From: Cladorrhinum sp. PSN259
Lineage: Eukaryota; Ascomycota; Sordariomycetes; Sordariales; Podosporaceae
Assembly: GCA_033725935.1 (NCBI GenBank)
Contig: MU867065.1
Span: forward strand, 976,405-1,040,404
DNA: 64,000 nucleotides
Direction of reading: 5' to 3'
Part shown: positions 54,312 to 64,000 of the stretch, one piece after another
Numbering within the stretch: position 1 is the first letter of the stretch
How the letters are laid out: each line of letters begins with the position of its first letter
The notes under the pieces: generated by a model
Told to the model about the DNA's origin: nothing
What the model saw: the letters and a program-made list of their open reading frames with translations, nothing else
Database searches by the model: none
Position numbers and translations under genes: made by a program

Positions 54312-56263
54312 TTAAACCACCTGCATCGAGTCTAATGTTTCATGTACAGGTACCACGACACCTTTAAAGAAAAGCTCCCTAAACTTTTGAAACTCAAAGG
54401 ACTTGGTCGAGGCGATTCCCGGGAACTCGCATCGAACACACCGTTGGACAGCCCAGCCATAAGAATTACCCGCCTCAAGATATACCTGGTCTAGTAATAC
54501 CCTTTCGACTAATTCTAAGTCGTCAAGGATTACAGAGTTGAGATGCCCTGATTCTGTAGCTTTGCCTTTGCCTTTCCTGTTCTGTTCCTGTTCTCGAATG
54601 CTCTCGAGTGTTTTGTTAAGGCAGAGTTCAATAAGAAGCACACCAAGCGCAAAGAGAATCTTGCACCGGAAATTTGTTGGCAATATATCTGACTTGTCCT
54701 CGATCGTGTGGCGAGATTCTGACTTGAAGGCGCAGGATATGCCGAAGTTCGGATCGGATGTTATTAATGTGGGTACAAATAGATTGATGGAATCGGATCT
54801 CGAACAGAAGTGGCCATTTTCCTCCAGCCACCGTGTGCCACAGAGATAGAGGACTGCTGAGGTTGCCGCTGCCGCAATTGAAAACCTCTGCCGCCGGGAC
54901 ATAAGCTTGGGGCTTTCTAGAGACGATGCTAGACAATCTGCTACGGAGAAAACGTTTATGTTGCCGGTCGTGCCTTTGTCTTGGACGCAGCGGATAAATA
55001 TGTTATGGCTTGACGATTGAGAGTCCACGAGATCTTGTTCTTCAAGCCTGACGAGGCCAGATGACGGAAATCTGGTGGTTTTAGGGCTCACGAATGTACA
55101 TAAACACGTGATATGGTGCAGTGTTTCCTGTGATTTTGGTTGGAGGGGCATTGATACCTGGCTGGTTGCTGCTGGGTAGGATCAAGTGATAATATTTGAT
55201 TGTCAGTTCGTCAACTATGCGTATCCCGCCCACGAGGCACGGTAGATGTGAACTTACCAAGCATTGGGACAATATCGCTAGTTAAGGCACTCGAATCTTT
55301 AGAACTCGACCAGAACCTAACAAGCCTCCGGTTCTTCTTTTTGATTTTCGAATTGCTGATATTACGAGGCAATGTTAATGTGGACTGAACTTGGGATGCT
55401 TGAGACGGCGTCAAGCTATCTTTTTTCGATGCCTCTTTCTCAACAGCCACTGACAGTGATTTCCACGTCCCATCACGAGACTGAACGGCCAAAGTGAAGG
55501 GTTCTGGTTCGAGAGTTTTATTAACATCAAGACGCCAGGATGCAACCAGACTGATACGGTGTTCAGCACAATTACACTGCCAAAGGCGTGCAAAAGCATG
55601 GTGAACGCTGTTGGCGTTATTCCGGATGAGATTGCAAGCTGACGCATCGAAACGGAATTGAGGTTTCTGTAGGTCGATGTCATCCTCACTCTGGATGGCT
55701 GGGATCTCTCGTTTCTCAAACACCTTGCTGAGAGCGGTATTCCATTGCTGGAGCTCCTGTACAAGTTCGCGGCGCTTCGAGCCACTCAACCCTCGTTTAA
55801 CACGTCGCCATTCCCAGGCTAGAACATTCTCAAGCGGCTCATTTGTCCACTTGGGCTGCGATGCCGACCAGTGTTAGCATCTATGTGAGATAAGAGGAGA
55901 ACAGGATAGCCGTAATACCTTGCCCTTTGCGTCAAGCTCTAGCTTATCAAGCAGTTTTTCTAATAAATTCTCCATCCGTAATATAATGCCCATGAAGTTT
56001 GCATATCCATGTGGAGAGACCTGCTCGAGGCGGCGTTGTAAATCGGACTTTTTGGGAAGCTGACCCTCAGGACAATGAAGCCCAAGGTTTCGGAGCGTAA
56101 TTTCAAGCTGCGCCTGCTGAATAAAGATATGCAATCGGAATTGTTCAAGAGTTGCCTGATACTTCACTATGTCCTTTGTCGCCTGTAGGCATCGATTGTA
56201 ATTGTCAAGCGCATAGAGAGCAATCGGTAGTGCTCCGAGGACAACGCCCGCAACCTCCATCAC
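54312..56263 (-). CDS. DUF7580 fungal protein
   Basis: Three exons on the minus strand, 56263-55919, 55855-55258 and 55171-54312, give 600 residues. Introns are 63 nt (GTATTA donor, phase 0) and 86 nt (GTAAGT donor, phase 1); the second ends in a CAGCAG tandem acceptor. The N-terminus 'MEVAGVVLGALPIALYALDNYNRCLQATKDIVKYQ' has the hydrophobic helix and linker typical of fungal NLR-associated N-terminal modules. The C-terminal half ('CKILFALGVLLIELCLNKTLESI', then 'AVQRCVRCEFPG') matches the DUF7580 pattern, which looks like a degenerate kinase C-lobe. No kinase catalytic residues are visible. Function is unknown; the family is abundant in filamentous ascomycetes, often in accessory regions. 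It is divergent from the C2H2 gene by 257 bp. Confidence 0.85.
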
Positions 56264-56520
56264 GGTTTATTTGGTGAAATTGGTTAAAATTCAAACGTGC
56301 TCAGTTAAACCAACATTTGACGATAGCAGATCCCTTGAGCCGCATTTTACCCCTCATATCGTTAACCAATCATCGTCATTTGACCCAGGCCAAGCGCTCG
56401 CAAGTGGGATGTGGCCTGATAACAGTTTGAAGGAATTTCAAGCTCCTTACCCCTCACTCCAGGTTTGGTGACAGTCTCACTTCCCTTCATGACCCAGCTT
56501 CGGCACCTACGTCACTAGCA
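56264..56520. promoter_or_regulatory. Bidirectional promoter, DUF7580 / C2H2 genes
   Basis: 257 bp between divergent start codons, with no room for two separate long promoters. No clear TATA box or repeat was identified. Coordinate expression is inferred from spacing only. Confidence 0.5.
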
Positions 56521-59369
56521 ATGAATGAGTCAACCACCAACCTTGGAGCTTTGTTTCAGCGGTGCCTCGCTGATTTCAGGGATTTATTACAAGACTTCCA
56601 CAATAACCACGATAAAGATTCACTGTTATTGTCCCAATCAGTTAATGGGTATGGAAGACTTCGAATTTGGGGCTACGACTTCCGAGCTGATCTTCCTGAT
56701 CGGTCAAGACATTCCTTAGGGGCGAAGCTGAGACTGGATTATAAACTACGTGGGAGTGTCGTTCATGCTCTTGAACTGCTTTCTCAGCAGATTTTGGATG
56801 GTACGTAGGAATCTGAATAACCGTAACCAATTCTCTAGTCTCTTTAATTCCTATGTACTGACAAATTCTGATACGGTACAGCCCGGAATGCCCTGTCTAA
56901 TCTAACCGACCCAACCACCATATCAATTAACGCGGCTGGCGACGAAGATTCTGACACCGAGTCCTCCGAGGGCGGTGATCATTTATCACGGGCACTGGAA
57001 ATCCTCCTAGACCAAATACAGCTGCTGTATCACCTGGGTATTCTCATCCGGCGTCAAGCATCTTCACCGCGCTACCTCAAATCGAACACATCAACATCGA
57101 ACAGCACTAAAGGCACCATAATCTCTGTATTACCCGAGGATGTTTCACATATTCGGGAGACTATTCGACGGTGGAGGGGGGCCGAAGCCCAGAGTAAACC
57201 TCCAGAGGAGGAGAAGGCGGTGTCGTTGGAATATCTACTGCAGCGAAATGAGGCTGGCTCACAACTTGCAGACGAGACTGATTATGGCGTGCGTCTCATC
57301 AACAGACTGGCGCTAGCGAATGCGACGAGACGTGAGCAATTTAGCTACTGGCGAGAGGATCCAGATCAGCCAGTCTCTGCCAGACCGACTTACTCGGCGC
57401 CGATCATCAGCTCGAGAGAAGATAACCAAGTGCAAGGAACCGAGTCCGTCAAATCTGGCGGCAGCTCTCGATTCACCCAAGACATGGTTGCACGGTCTGA
57501 TATTCTTGGAAGAAGCTCTATTCATGAAACTAATCTGGACTTTTATGCAATTCGCACAACCTATCCAGAAACCGTGGTCGGAACAGCACGAACTGCTCGG
57601 GTCCCTTCAGTTCCCAAGGAGGCTGAAAGCTCTCTAAAATTTGAGTGCCCCTACTGTCATCTAGAGCTGGACTCGAGCGAAATGCAGGACCGAATGAAAT
57701 GGAAGTATGTTTTAAGCTATTTACCTCACTACCAGTTTGCTAAACGTCCTAAAGATGACTAATAACGCTTACAGACGACACGTGTTTCGTGATTTGCGGC
57801 CATATACATGTACGGATCTGGATTGTCCCAGTGGAGCCAAATTATACTCGAGCAGGAGTGATTGGATCTACCATCAGATGCAAATCCATCGACGCAGATG
57901 GGTCTGTGAATTAGAAGGGTGCCAGGAGGTGAAGATATCTCCCGCCGATATGTCGACCCATCTTAGCTCCATTCACCGGCTAAACGGACCTACTAAAGAC
58001 TTACTCTTATCCATTTACGAACGACCGATGGAGGATTCAGTACCTGCAACTTGTCCCCTTTGCCCCATGAAATCAACCCTCAAAAGTATGCTCAGCCATT
58101 TAGCAAAACATATGGAAGATTTGTCTCTATTTGCGCTGCCAAAGCTGGATGGCAATGTTGAGAGCGATCAAGAGCGCCTTTCCCAAGAATTGGAGGATTC
58201 ACCATTCCAACGAGCATCTACTAGATTACCCAAAGAGGTTCACGAGAGGATCGCAGCTCTACCAGCTGAGATTACATCGGTTCTTCATCGAATAGCCGAC
58301 CTTTCATATACCGAATTGGAAGCGGAGAATCTGAAGCCATCTATGGCGGAGATTCAAGAATTACTGGAACGAACTTTGGCTAATCTTAAAGAAGCCGAGA
58401 GAAAGAGTTTGAAGCTTCTTCTTGGAGACCACGACAAGAAATTCGATGATCTGATAAGTGATGCGCTACATTTGTGCTTGCAGTTGCATGAGCTCTTAGC
58501 GGCTGCTTTTGGGTCAACAAGGACGACATTCGCTGCAAGCATGCATCCCGACCGCAATTCCATATTGGCTCAGATGAAGCTAGCAGACCATGGTTTCAAA
58601 AATCAACTTCGTGAAAAGTGTAATGAGCTCATGGGAGTCATTGCAGGACATTCAATAGCACAGGGTATGCCTGATCTAAAAGTATCAGATTTAATTACAA
58701 CGTTACCTAGTGCTTCACCAGATTCTGGCACGCCGCTAAAGGTAATATATAATCTTCCTCATTTTGGAAACACCGCTAAATATATATTTTATCATCCTAG
58801 AAGTATGACCACAGACACGAAAGCACTCAGGCTACAGCCCTAAAGACACAACGTTGGAGATGTGATCGTTGCCTGGAACTTAACCAGGACTCGCTTAACA
58901 ATCAATGCACCAAATGTTCCCACCGTTACTGCAAGCAGTGTACCGATGAAGAACATGAGACCTGGGATCACAATTACGAGCAAAAAAGAGACGACGCTCA
59001 TCATCTTGCTAGGCCTGAATCGAGTGTTAAAACTAGCACAGTAACTAAGAACAAAGCCACACCGGTATCTACCAGCCAAACACATCGCGAACATGGCAAA
59101 TTTAGCGCGACGACTACCTCATGGAGGGCAAAATCCTTAGAAAAGGTAAAGCACCTTAATAAATTAAATTTGATTAAATGCTAACGGCGACTTATCGAGG
59201 AAAGTATAAATTAAGACTATGGTATTGTCACAGGTGTAACCAGGACAATAATTGGGACATTACAAGCCAGTGCATAAGTCCGTCTTGTCAACATAATTAC
59301 TGCGATAGGTGTACTTATGAGGAGCATGAAGTTCGCGGTTACGATAGGCAACAGGTGGGTTCGGTTTAG
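56521..59369 (+). CDS. C2H2 (acuF-like) zinc-finger protein with two C-terminal Cys/His modules
   Basis: Five exons, 56521-56800, 56882-57704, 57775-58741, 58801-59145 and 59205-59369, with introns of 81, 70, 59 and 59 nt, all GT-AG in compatible phase, give 859 residues. A helical N-terminus with an acidic stretch is followed at about 360-500 by the fungal C2H2 block: 'FECPYCHLEL', 'LRPYTCTDLDC', 'HQMQIHRRRWVCELEGC', 'TCPLCPMKSTLKSMLSHLAKHMEDLSLFALP'. Exon 3 ends in a helical segment. Exon 4 and exon 5 each encode one module of the form W-x-C-x2-C ... C-x(2-4)-C-x-H-x-Y-C-x2-C-x2-EEHE, which looks like a small treble-clef zinc fold. A model ending at 58843 would miss both modules. The C2H2 block is common in fungal proteins near NLR-type genes; its partner is unknown. 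Confidence 0.82.
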
Positions 59370-59715
59370 GACTGGAGAAATCTTCGAAATTGTTAAATAT
59401 ATTAGTCACGGTTGCACGGCCCTACAAAGCTAAGCGTAGGCGCTGGTGTAGGAAAAGTCCTCTATTTATAAAAATTATAAGTTGAAGAAAAAGAAAGAAA
59501 GAAAAGGTTTATATATGGAAGCTTGTAATAGAAGACATATGTGGGTTATTGCAGTGCATAGACTAAGTAAGTGGTCTATACTCTAATAACGTAACTAACT
59601 TAAATCTCTATATTAGTCCTATAGGGTACAGAGACCGTTATATCCCTCCGGAGCATAAACACCTTGCGCTTAAGGTCTTTAACTGGGCAAAATACAAGAT
59701 TAAAGACTTACAAAT
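59370..59715. other. AT-rich spacer between convergent genes
   Basis: Contains an AAG/AAAG purine run near 59483-59508 and otherwise AT-rich sequence. No gene is seen. Confidence 0.6.
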
Positions 59716-62579
59716 CTAGCGGAGCTCTTTGTTTAGGGTCCCGAGCCCCCCAGCATAGTCGATGGCATTCATACCGAAGATAGTGCTTAAAAACGACAAC
59801 GGGAGCTGTATTGCGTTAGCATTTAACCTAAGAATCTACCATGGTGGGTAATGAGCTTAGCGAGCACCTATAAATATAATGCTCAACACTGAGAAGAGCA
59901 TGATCGACTTTTCTTGGTTAGATATCTCGATACTATTGGCAGCAGACTCCCATGCAGAGATGATCCCCGCATAGTCGTTCTTCCGTTCCAGGAGCTCCTT
60001 AATCTATAATATGTAACAGGACATATCAATTCGATGACGGCCATGGCTTTTGGCGCCAATTTCTGGGTGCAAAGGTGTGAGGGACATACTTGAGAGAACC
60101 CACATCTGCTGCAGCATATAGCATGTTAGACCACTGGTATTGGTCTTCGAAGAACACCTTAAAGTCATTTGCAAAACTCCGCGTCCACAAAGCAGTCGCC
60201 TTTTCACTATTTGGTAAATTCTTGTCCCCGGCAATGGCTCCCTTGGCTCGCCTCACATCATCAAGGTTGTGAATGGAGGATAAGCCTTCATTGTCAAAAC
60301 CAGCAGGCGGAATTACCAATCTAGACATGTGAAGATGAAACTGCCTCAGAACTCTCTGTTATAAAATCTTGATAAGGCAAATGATCTTTAAGTCGTGAAG
60401 AACACACTCTGCTTGTCTGAGCAAGCCTGCTTCGGGGTTGATGTTGAGAATGCTCTTGTGGGATTCAGCAACCTCGGTGTTGTCAGGGGAGTCGTACGTA
60501 TCCCAAACACAGCGAGCAAGTTTTGCCAGCTCCTGGCGTGCAGCCAACTCTCGCGTTACCTAGCGATCATGGTTCAGAGGAGCCTCAGCTACCAGGCTAT
60601 GGACTTAGTACTAACCAAGAAATTGACAGAGCTGGCTAAGATGTAATTGAGGAGTGGTTGGCGATCTGGAAAGTCAACGTTCTCATAGAATACTCGGCAG
60701 CAGATGTCGAAGATGATCAGGACCAGATCGTATGGGCAGCCAATTTCGCGTTTTCCTTCAGTTACAAAACGATCACAGATGCGCCGATGAACACCAGATG
60801 GATCATCATTGAACCACACTCCCCAACGTTGGGGGAACGAAGTGATGATCGTATCTAAGCCACTGTTAGTTTTGAACGAGCCGCTCTGCCTCATTAAGTC
60901 CCAAGGGAGAAGCATCAGGTCTTACTCTTGTCTAGTACGAATAACCACAGCTGATCGACCACCAGTAGCCTCGGCAACGCTGATGCTTGGTGTTTGCCTT
61001 GGCTGCTTCGACTTTGAGCCGTTGGCGTTGTAGCTCGATAGACGACTTGCTCCCTGTCTAAATAATCTGTATTGGGCATGAATCCGGAGTACTTGCAGAA
61101 CGCTTGATGAATGCTGCGACGAGGATGTAATGGGGGGTTGGCAAAAAGGTTCATCCTAATGAGCTCATCATCCTCGAACGACATCTTCAACGCTGCGAGC
61201 TTTGCAGCGCAGAATAGGATTCGACCAACTGCTCCTCTGCGTGTTTGAGCTTGTTTCGTGATATGGCGAAAGCGATTTGTCGAGGCACGAATGGCCTTTC
61301 GCGCCACATAATAGAGCCGGTCAGTTTCGAGATTGTGTCCACGCAGCTCGGCATAGAAGTTGTCTTCGACTCTGTCGTAGACACCCTGGTATGGCTTTTT
61401 GGCCGAGGCGAGTCTACTTGCCTCATTGACCGACTTGCACTGTCTGCGCCAAGAGGACATGGTCTCCTAGTGCAGATAGGGTGCCTGCCGCCATCATCAG
61501 CACCTCACAGTAGGTGGATTGTGGTATGGAAGATCCGATTCTTACAAAGAGTGCCATGGTATCGCAACCACCAAAGTAGCTCTTGATGACTTCGCAAGTA
61601 GGCTCCAAATGACGGCTGTGTGAAGCAGTGTAAGGCTTGGTTTGCTCCCTTTCATGCCCCCTCCAGATCACCTGTCGAAGAATCTCGTGGGTCTTTGGAC
61701 TTGACTTTGGCTTCTCAAAGAGGTCATCTCTGGATGGCCGCTGCTCATTAAAATGGCGGGCAATTGCTTTCTAAGTGGAGCGCCCAGTCAGTACCGGAGG
61801 AACTTGATGGAATCTGGAATTCCGTGAATTGTTACCTCAACCTAAGCCATGTTATTGGCCGGAAGATGAAACCATCTGATCATATCTCCCTTGCAAGGCT
61901 CCGTAAGGAAGCTTTTGTCGGTATTATTCTCGAGTAAGTCGTCAAGGGGAACCCATTGGTAGGGAAAAGTCCCGGACGCTCTTCGATATGAGTATGGGAG
62001 GCCGTTTCGAAAGTACACCACACCTGCGCGAATGCCCCGGTATGTGGAATCCTTGTGTCTTCTTGATGGGGTGCGTCTAGCCAGGCCCCTGTCTATAAGA
62101 GCCGGGGCGGCGAGCAACGCTCGTAAACGAGAAACTCCTAGATTTTGTGACGCTTTGGCGGTTGCTTTTAAAAACTCTCTTGTGGATGATGCCCGTGCAC
62201 TACTCATGACTGGCACGCTCAAGGAGGATCGCCGAGTCGGTGGTCTGTGCCGAAAGAATCCCATGTGGTCAGCAAGTCGGGAAACCCAAAAATCACCTTC
62301 TGGCCGCGTTGCGATTTTGGCACGAACTTCTTTGACCCGGGACAGCTGATGCTCGATCCTTTCTTGTAGAGCTTCCGGGGCTTTCTGGCGGAACTCATCG
62401 CGCTCTTTGAACTTCAGACAGCGACTAAAATGCACAAGTCGATCGTGCTTTGTGTCCGAGCAAGGAGGCGGGCCTGTGGAAACTCCTGGGGTTGGGCTCA
62501 GAGCCATGACTTCGTCAGCCGGAAAGAGCCGATAGCAAAAAGCAAAAACGGAGGGATATCCTAGTATGCGTTCGAACAA
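59716..62579 (-). pseudogene. CorA-like transporter-family protein, nonsense-mutated
   Basis: Minus-strand exons of the large fungal CorA-like family are readable: 62579-61836 (N-terminal limit uncertain), 61770-61546, 61484-60926, 60854 onward, and more down to about 59716. Recognised pieces include 'LPANNMA', 'LHPRRSIHQ', 'REQVVYRAT', 'LLVVDQLWLFVLDK', 'TSFPQRWG' and, near the C-terminus, 'LSFLSTIFGMNA' with the CorA GMN triad. Splice sites are mostly canonical. In-frame stops interrupt it at 61844-61842 (after NNMA, where relatives have Trp), 61469-61467 (in PYLH-x-ET, Trp expected), 60361-60359 (Gln-like position) and 59718-59716. The GMN exon also cannot be joined in frame to the preceding exon with a visible GT donor. 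It is dead or dying. Intact relatives are soluble-plus-membrane proteins of unclear role; true Mg transport is unproven. Confidence 0.8.
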
Positions 62580-63148
62580 TTGGAGTAAGGTGGACTCATC
62601 GGTACCTTGTCTGTTAGTGTTGTCGGAGTGTCGGAATTAATCCTTTGCAAGAACGGAAAGCTTATATTTTCTAGTCGGGCATTGAAATGTTGCCTGACAC
62701 CTTTCTAGAGCTGCTCCCTCAGCTATGTGCAGCTTAAAGTGCAGGGAAGTGATAGGAGTTCGAGCGTTCTGCGTGAAAGCCTGGAGCTGTCCAACCATGA
62801 GACTTCATCGATCTTTTACCTAAATGGAGACATGATAACACCATTTGATACCCTACCGACATATTTTATCAATCGATGCTTCACACATTGTCACTCCACT
62901 GCGCAATTTGTGGGACGTGATTGGGCCAGCATTGTCCAGCCACGATGCAACCCTGGGGTGAGGGACTTTTTCCAGTTCAGCTCGACAGAGTAATCACCTG
63001 ATGTGGCCGCCGATCTTGGAAAGGTGTCTTGAAAGCACACAAAATGCAGGCCAGTGAGAGCCAGGAGCCCCTCTTTGACAGCAAGGCCAATCTCTCAAAT
63101 TCTTAACCGTTACCTAAATCTTTCTCAGCATCATACCTTATCCACGGA
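62580..63148. other. Divergent spacer between two decayed genes
   Basis: May include unrecognised 5' exons of the CorA-like pseudogene. The preceding codons read 'TDESTLLQ' in its frame, after possible acceptors near 62610-62620. Nothing else is recognised. Confidence 0.45.
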
Positions 63149-64000
63149 ATGGTTCACAGCAGCTAGGGAGTCCGACAATGGTGGAAGGAAGCGGTTGTCT
63201 ACTAGGTGGTGTTATCCGCCTCATTTTGAGCCATCAGTGTGGTTGACCAACTCTGATAGATTTATCCTGCGCCGTTCCTCGACACCAATGGAGATGGCTT
63301 AGGCGATATTAACGGAGTGACGTCGCGGCTCGATTATCTGAAGGAACTTGGAGGTATAATTCTTTTGTCCCCGCCCATCATCTTACAGCCAAATGCCTGC
63401 TTACAGCTAGATGTTATACGAAGTTGATGTGTTGTGGTTATCTCCAAGTAAGTGGCATGAAAGGAGGTAGAAATAGTCTCTAGAGCAGCTGATTCACATG
63501 ATGCTCTCAGTTTACGAGAGCCCTCAGGCTGACATGGGCTACGACATCGTGAGTGAATGACACACTGTTCTTTGCTCAAAAACTAATGAAGTCCAACGCA
63601 GGCCGACTACATGCGCATTTATGCACCTTACGGTAATATGCATGACGTTGAAAGACTCATTCACGAGCTGCACCTGCGAAATATGAAGCTGATAATGGAC
63701 CTGGTTGTCAACCACACATCAGACCAACACCCATGGTTTCTGGAGTCCCGGTCCTCCGTTTTCAGTCCAAAGCGCGATTGGTACATCTGGAAGAAGGCTG
63801 GCTAGGTTCGATGCGGATGGAACCCCTCACCCACCGAATAACTGGGGCCAAATCCTCGGCGAGGCGAATTCGGCCTGGATTTTTGACGAGGACAGTCAGG
63901 AATACTATGTCAGAAAATAGGGGTCTAGAAATGGAGGACCCGTCGGAGGTTCTGTCCGTGGGTTAGGGTCTACAGGACCACGAGTCTTGCGACATACTGA
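63149..64000 (+). pseudogene. GH13 alpha-glucosidase (maltase type), broken, cut by window edge
   Basis: Exons of a fungal maltase/oligo-1,6-glucosidase are readable: 63149-63205 (RQWWKEAVVY), 63260-63353 (IYPAPFLDTNGDGLGDINGV), 63424-63447 (VDVLWLSP), about 63511-63551 (YESPQADMGYDI) and 63602 onward (ADYMRIYAPYGNM, 'MDLVVNHTSDQHPWFLESRSS', 'RDWYIWKKAG'). The introns have clean GT-AG sites. Stops at 63164-63166 and 63203-63205 replace Gln-like codons. The frame slips near 63797-63805, after which 'RFDADGTPHPPNNWGQILGE' continues one frame over, and slips again near 63911-63920. The conserved 'DLVVNHTSDQH' of region I is present. The barrel's catalytic Asp and Glu would lie outside the window. 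Confidence 0.88.

Overview
The window is nuclear DNA of a filamentous ascomycete (Pezizomycotina, probably Sordariomycetes). Genes are interrupted by many short GT-AG introns of about 50-80 nt with CTAAC/CTGAC-like branch points. The tRNA-Pro gene has an intron, a single dispersed 5S rRNA gene sits among protein genes, and the families are typical of these fungi: HET-domain, Zn2Cys6, GMC oxidoreductase, GH62, CE16, GH25, DUF7580 and fungal CorA-like proteins. No operons or CRISPR arrays are present.

Layout. 0-8 kb: 3' end of a GMC oxidoreductase, a CGG-anticodon tRNA-Pro with a 54-nt intron beside a small minisatellite, the splicing factor Prp24/SART3, a long empty stretch and a relic of a Ty3/gypsy integrase end. 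8.6-16.6 kb: an unknown basic protein, a divergent pair of xylan-debranching enzymes (GH62 arabinofuranosidase and CE16 acetylesterase), and a small P-loop kinase-like gene. 16.8-19.6 kb: a four-unit tandem repeat and HET-like debris. 19.6-25 kb: a bHLH regulator, a small secreted Ecp2/Hce2-like protein, a methyltransferase and an F-box protein. 25-37 kb: a secreted carboxylesterase, an intact HET protein, a GNT1-type Golgi glycosyltransferase, a secreted NTF2-like protein and a conserved coiled-coil protein whose first exon is easy to miss. 37.9-46.2 kb: L-rhamnose 1-dehydrogenase and L-rhamnonate dehydratase, followed by a Zn2Cys6 regulator that may or may not control them. 46.5-53.6 kb: a membrane-anchored TAP-like S33 hydrolase, 5S rRNA, a GH25 muramidase, tRNA-Glu and a BTB protein.

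53.6-64 kb is the accessory-looking part. A DUF7580 gene and a large C2H2 protein gene share a 257-bp promoter. The C2H2 gene has two further exons, each encoding one Cys/His module. Next to them are two decayed genes, a CorA-like protein (minus strand) and a GH13 alpha-glucosidase (plus strand). Their splice sites are largely legible, but conserved Trp and Gln codons have become stops. All these changes fit CpA to TpA, the signature of repeat-induced point mutation (RIP).

Splice junctions were assigned by hand from GT/AG position, phase and remembered family patterns, and no alignment was run. Family names come from recognised motifs, and roles in this organism are inferred.
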